The translations under genes were made by a program, and so were the position numbers. A stretch of DNA of 9,060 nucleotides from Bacillota bacterium (GTDB lineage Bacteria > Bacillota > Clostridia > Peptostreptococcales > Anaerovoracaceae): assembly GCA_029266295.1 (NCBI GenBank), contig JAQSXD010000126.1, forward strand, positions 1-9,060, in the 5' to 3' direction. This document shows positions 5,983-9,060 of this stretch, piece by piece; within the stretch, counting starts at the first letter, position 1; the number at the start of each line of letters is the position of its first letter. The notes beneath the pieces are model-generated. The model was not told the DNA's origin and ran no database searches. It saw nothing but the letters and a program-made list of their open reading frames with translations.

Positions 5983-7893
5983 ATGATGATAGACAGAATG
6001 CTGTTCAATATCCCCTCAGATAAACATAGCCCGGAAGCGATAGAGGAACTTTTAAAACAGCATCGGGAAATCAAATTTGTATCCTTGGTCGGACTGGATA
6101 TCGGAGGCCATGATACGGACGAAAAGATACCCGTGGAGCTTTTTATTAAGGATATGGATAAATTCCTGGAACATGGCGTGCAGACAGACGGCTCCAGCGT
6201 AATGCTTCCTAGAATTGCAGAATTAAACAATGCTAAGGTGGATATCATACCGGATTTGAGCGTGAACTGGTATGTTGACTATAACTTCAGCTATGTTACT
6301 GAGGACACCAAATTGCCGGTGGGCACTCTGCGGATTCCATCCTTCCTGATTCACAATGATAATATTGAAGTGGGTTCCAGAGTCATTCTCCGCAACGCGG
6401 TAGATGCATTTTGCAAAGAAATGATGGAGCTCCTCAAGGAAAATCCATATATCTTTGAATACCTTGATATTTCTTCAGCCGACGAGATCGACGAAATCAT
6501 CCTCACCGCAGCAACGGAACTGGAATTCTGGGTGAAGACCCCGGACGACAAAGCTGATAGAGAACAGCTCTCCACCTCTCAGATTCTGAAGGAACAGTAT
6601 TGGAAAAGAACCATAGGGCCAGTACGTACTGCTTTGGAAAAATCGCTGATGGTGCTGGATCGTTATGGTTTTAATGTAGAGATGGGTCACAAAGAGGTAG
6701 GCGGTGTCAAAGCCAAGCTTGGCAGCACAGGTGAATTCGACCATGTGATGGAACAGCTTGAAATTGACTGGGGCTACAGCTCAGCATTGCAGTGCGCTGA
6801 TAATGAAAATCAGGTGAAATATGTGGTCAAGGACATTTTCCGTGCCCATGGTCTGGATGTAACCTTTATGGCCAAGCCCATCGAGGGCGTTGCAGGAAGC
6901 GGAGAGCATACCCATATGGGTGTATCCGCAAGGCTAAAGAATGGTAAAGTGATCAATCTCTTTGCACCCAAGGATATGGAGGCGGACTATCTAAATCCCA
7001 TCGGGTTTGGAGCGCTGCTGGGTATTCTAAAGAATTATGAGGTGATGAATCCCTTCGTAGCATCGTCGAATGATGCTTTGAATCGGTTGAAGCCCGGATT
7101 TGAGGCACCGGTGTGTATCGTAACTTCCATTGGACATACGGCAAAGATTCCCTCAAGAAACAGAACGGTTCTTGTGGGCCTTGTAAGAGATATTAAAAAT
7201 CCTCTTGCCACCAGGTTTGAGCTGCGTTCCCCGAATCCTAAGAGCGATACGTATCTCGTTTTAGCATCCTCTTATCTGACCATGCTTGACGGAATCACTG
7301 CAGCGCTGAGTGCGGGAAAAACGCCGGCAGAGCTTGAGGCATCCCTTTCAAAGCATGCAGGAGAAACGGATTTTTATCTGGAGCAGGAGCGGGCCTACCG
7401 AAGCGAGCACGATGTATTTGAAGAATATACAGAGGAAGAACGGGAGCATTTATTTGGGAAGGCGCCGGCAACGGTTTGGGAAAACCTGCAGGCATTCCAT
7501 AAATACCCTGAAAAGGTGCATGTGCTGATCAACCGGGAGGGAGTATTCGACAAGCTCGCACTCGAATCTTATGAAGAAGCCACTTTGGCAGCTTGGTCCA
7601 CAGAGCTTCACAACCGGATCATTCCAAATACAATGGCGCTGGTGAGAGAATGCAGAAAACTTCATGAGGATCAGGAATGCACCGATTACGATCTGCAAAA
7701 CTGGAAGCGGATTCAGGAGCTTAGAATCTATCTTGGTCAGGATGAGATTGTGAAAAAATCCCTTCTTACCAGAATTAAACTTGCATTGGACGGTAAAAAC
7801 TATGATGAGGCTTCGGACCTTCAGATTGAAATGCAGGCAAAGGTACTGGAACTGATCAATACCTATATGGAATACAGAAAGAATATATTGTAA
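5983..7893 (+). CDS. glnA: Glutamine synthetase, long form with C-terminal extension
   Basis: Makes glutamine from glutamate, ammonia and ATP in the cytoplasm; 636 aa against about 440-470 for classical type I enzymes. By alignment to Salmonella GlnA I place the following: Asp50 at D69 in DGSS, metal glutamates at E179 and E181 (TELEF), E238 (GHKEV), E260 and E413 (FELRSP), metal His at H309 in GSGEHTH, and Arg321 and Glu327 at R368 and E374 (NRLKPGFEAP). Arg339 maps to R394 and Arg359 to R415, but Arg344 has no clear counterpart. About 14 residues are inserted between E238 and E260. No adenylylation site like Tyr397 is seen. After LDGI (435-438) there are about 200 residues, mostly helical and charged, far more than in type I. 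The ATG at 5983 is preferred over the GTG at 5962 (643 aa) because GGAG lies at 5968-5971. The serS start is 10 bases downstream, indicating an operon. Confidence 0.93.
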   Translation: MMIDRMLFNIPSDKHSPEAIEELLKQHREIKFVSLVGLDIGGHDTDEKIPVELFIKDMDKFLEHGVQTDGSSVMLPRIAELNNAKVDIIPDLSVNWYVDYNFSYVTEDTKLPVGTLRIPSFLIHNDNIEVGSRVILRNAVDAFCKEMMELLKENPYIFEYLDISSADEIDEIILTAATELEFWVKTPDDKADREQLSTSQILKEQYWKRTIGPVRTALEKSLMVLDRYGFNVEMGHKEVGGVKAKLGSTGEFDHVMEQLEIDWGYSSALQCADNENQVKYVVKDIFRAHGLDVTFMAKPIEGVAGSGEHTHMGVSARLKNGKVINLFAPKDMEADYLNPIGFGALLGILKNYEVMNPFVASSNDALNRLKPGFEAPVCIVTSIGHTAKIPSRNRTVLVGLVRDIKNPLATRFELRSPNPKSDTYLVLASSYLTMLDGITAALSAGKTPAELEASLSKHAGETDFYLEQERAYRSEHDVFEEYTEEEREHLFGKAPATVWENLQAFHKYPEKVHVLINREGVFDKLALESYEEATLAAWSTELHNRIIPNTMALVRECRKLHEDQECTDYDLQNWKRIQELRIYLGQDEIVKKSLLTRIKLALDGKNYDEASDLQIEMQAKVLELINTYMEYRKNIL

Positions 7894-7903
7894 GGAGAGA
7901 GCG

Positions 7904-9060
7904 ATGTTAGATATTAAGCGCATCAGAGAAGAATTTGAAGCAGTGAAGAAAGCGGTGGAATCACGGGGACAAGGCGATTTTGGCATCGATAATGTCATCG
8001 CATTGGATGAGAAAAGAAGAAGCATTCTGGCAACCGTTGAACAGATGAAAAACAAACAGAATCTTGATTCGAAAGAAATTCCTAAGCTGAAAAAAGAAGG
8101 GAAGGACACCACGGAGCTGATGAAGCAGATGAAGGAACTTTCCGAGGAGATCAAAAAGCTTGACGGAGAGGTCAGCGAGGTGGAAGAGGAACTGAAATCT
8201 GCGCTGTTGAATATTCCCAATACACCATCACCCAATGTCCCTGTGGGAAAGAGCGATGAGGACAATGTGGAAATCAGAAAATGGGGAGAACCTCGTGTCT
8301 TTGATTTTGAGCATAAAGCACACTGGGATGTAGGGACGGACCTCGACATTCTTGACTTTGAACGGGCTGCCAAGATTTCGGGAGCCAGATTTACAGTCTA
8401 TAAAGGCATGGGAGCCAGACTGGAACGAGCCATCATCAATTTCATGCTGGACCTCCACACCGGAGAGCATGGATTTACGGAAATCCTTCCGCCTTTCATG
8501 GTAAACCGTGACGCTATGACAGGAACCGGCCAGCTTCCCAAGTTCGAGGATGATATGTTCTGGGTACCGGCAAAAGACTTTTTCCTGGTGCCAACAGCGG
8601 AAGTACCTGTAACAAATCTCAGAATGAACGAAATTATGGACGCAGAAGAGCTCCCTGTATACTATACCGCATATACGCCATGCTTCAGAAAAGAAGCGGG
8701 TTCCGCAGGAAGAGATACGAGAGGTTTGATCCGTCAACATCAGTTCAACAAGGTTGAGCTTGTTAAGTTTGTAAAGCCGGAGGATTCTTATCAGGAGCTG
8801 GAAGCCCTTCTCCTTGCGGCTGAAGAAGTGCTGAAGCGTCTTGAAATCCCTTACAGAGTCGTGCAGCTTTCGACCGGAGATCTCGGTTTCTCCTCCGCAA
8901 TGACTTACGATATCGAAGTTTGGATGCCCAGCTACGGAAAATATGTAGAAATTTCCTCCTGCAGCAACTTCGAAAGCTATCAGGCAAGGAGAGGAAATAT
9001 CCGTTTCCGTCCTGACACAAAGAGCAAGCCGGAATTTGTACACACCCTAAACGGCTCCGG
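7904..9060 (+). CDS. serS: Seryl-tRNA synthetase (partial, 3' end outside window)
   Basis: Charges tRNA-Ser, and tRNA-Sec where present, with serine. The frame is open for 385 codons to the right edge; the family is about 425 aa, so roughly 40 residues are missing. Residues about 28-105 form the antiparallel coiled-coil arm that contacts the long variable arm of the tRNA. The class II core follows. Motif 1 is around GFTEILPPFMV (190-200). The serine-binding TAE is at 231-233. Motif 2 is FRKEAGSAGRDTRGLIRQHQF (261-281), longer than usual only in being well conserved. The motif 3 region begins at HTLNGSG at the cut. The ATG has AAGGAGAGAG just before it, overlapping the space after the glutamine synthetase stop 10 bases upstream. 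The two genes therefore share a transcript. No T-box leader is present between them. Confidence 0.97.
   Translation, partial: MLDIKRIREEFEAVKKAVESRGQGDFGIDNVIALDEKRRSILATVEQMKNKQNLDSKEIPKLKKEGKDTTELMKQMKELSEEIKKLDGEVSEVEEELKSALLNIPNTPSPNVPVGKSDEDNVEIRKWGEPRVFDFEHKAHWDVGTDLDILDFERAAKISGARFTVYKGMGARLERAIINFMLDLHTGEHGFTEILPPFMVNRDAMTGTGQLPKFEDDMFWVPAKDFFLVPTAEVPVTNLRMNEIMDAEELPVYYTAYTPCFRKEAGSAGRDTRGLIRQHQFNKVELVKFVKPEDSYQELEALLLAAEEVLKRLEIPYRVVQLSTGDLGFSSAMTYDIEVWMPSYGKYVEISSCSNFESYQARRGNIRFRPDTKSKPEFVHTLNGS

Noticed and set aside
6675..6770. Apparent loss of the metal ligand equivalent to Glu220 of type I glutamine synthetase
   Set aside because: A direct count from the HKE motif puts Leu at that position. 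Anchoring on the downstream KYVV block instead aligns Q-L-E (E260) with Q-N-E, so the ligand is present and the difference is an insertion of about 14 residues.
7450..9043. Two long minus-strand frames (7450-8373 and 8228-9043)
   Set aside because: They are antisense to the glutamine synthetase end and serS. SerS motifs are unbroken on the plus strand from 7904 to the edge, and the antisense products are Ser/Phe-rich with no domain.

Overview
The window looks like chromosomal DNA of a low-to-moderate GC Gram-positive anaerobe, most likely class Clostridia. This rests on strong purine-rich Shine-Dalgarno sites, sigma-A type promoters, a CBS/DRTGG-containing family II pyrophosphatase, a DUF1836 protein and a long glutamine synthetase placed directly before serS. 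No genus is claimed. The content is mostly housekeeping. I see no phage genes, transposase, CRISPR array, tRNA or rRNA.

Layout. Bases 1-1002 (minus) are the N-terminal part of a manganese-dependent inorganic pyrophosphatase with a regulatory CBS-DRTGG-CBS insert; the gene runs off the left edge. Upstream on the same strand is mutY (1114-2295, frame open to 2406), an A/G-specific adenine glycosylase. A roughly 300-base stretch (2296-2607) holds the mutY promoter, a short palindromic repeat and a long terminator hairpin. Next is an SGNH/GDSL hydrolase (2608-3285, minus) with its own promoter. It is divergent from a DUF1836 protein (3567-4100, plus) that carries a MerR-like DNA-binding segment. 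DUF1836 converges on a HerA-like ATPase of the DUF853/YjgR family (4165-5694, minus), and the two share a bidirectional terminator. The ATPase is driven by a perfect consensus promoter, with a structured 5' leader that contains a second copy of the palindromic repeat. Divergent from it, a long-form glutamine synthetase (5983-7893) and seryl-tRNA synthetase (7904 to the right edge) form a tight two-gene unit.

The genes serve separate tasks: phosphate hydrolysis, oxidative DNA repair, ester hydrolysis, ATP-driven DNA or protein work, nitrogen assimilation and tRNA charging. The only clear functional pairing is the glutamine synthetase-serS transcription unit. The less expected items are the two related palindromic repeats, the extended glutamine synthetase, the mutY start that conflicts with a promoter, and a GATC-rich palindrome in front of the pyrophosphatase. 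I do not see convincing evidence of a new multi-gene system here.
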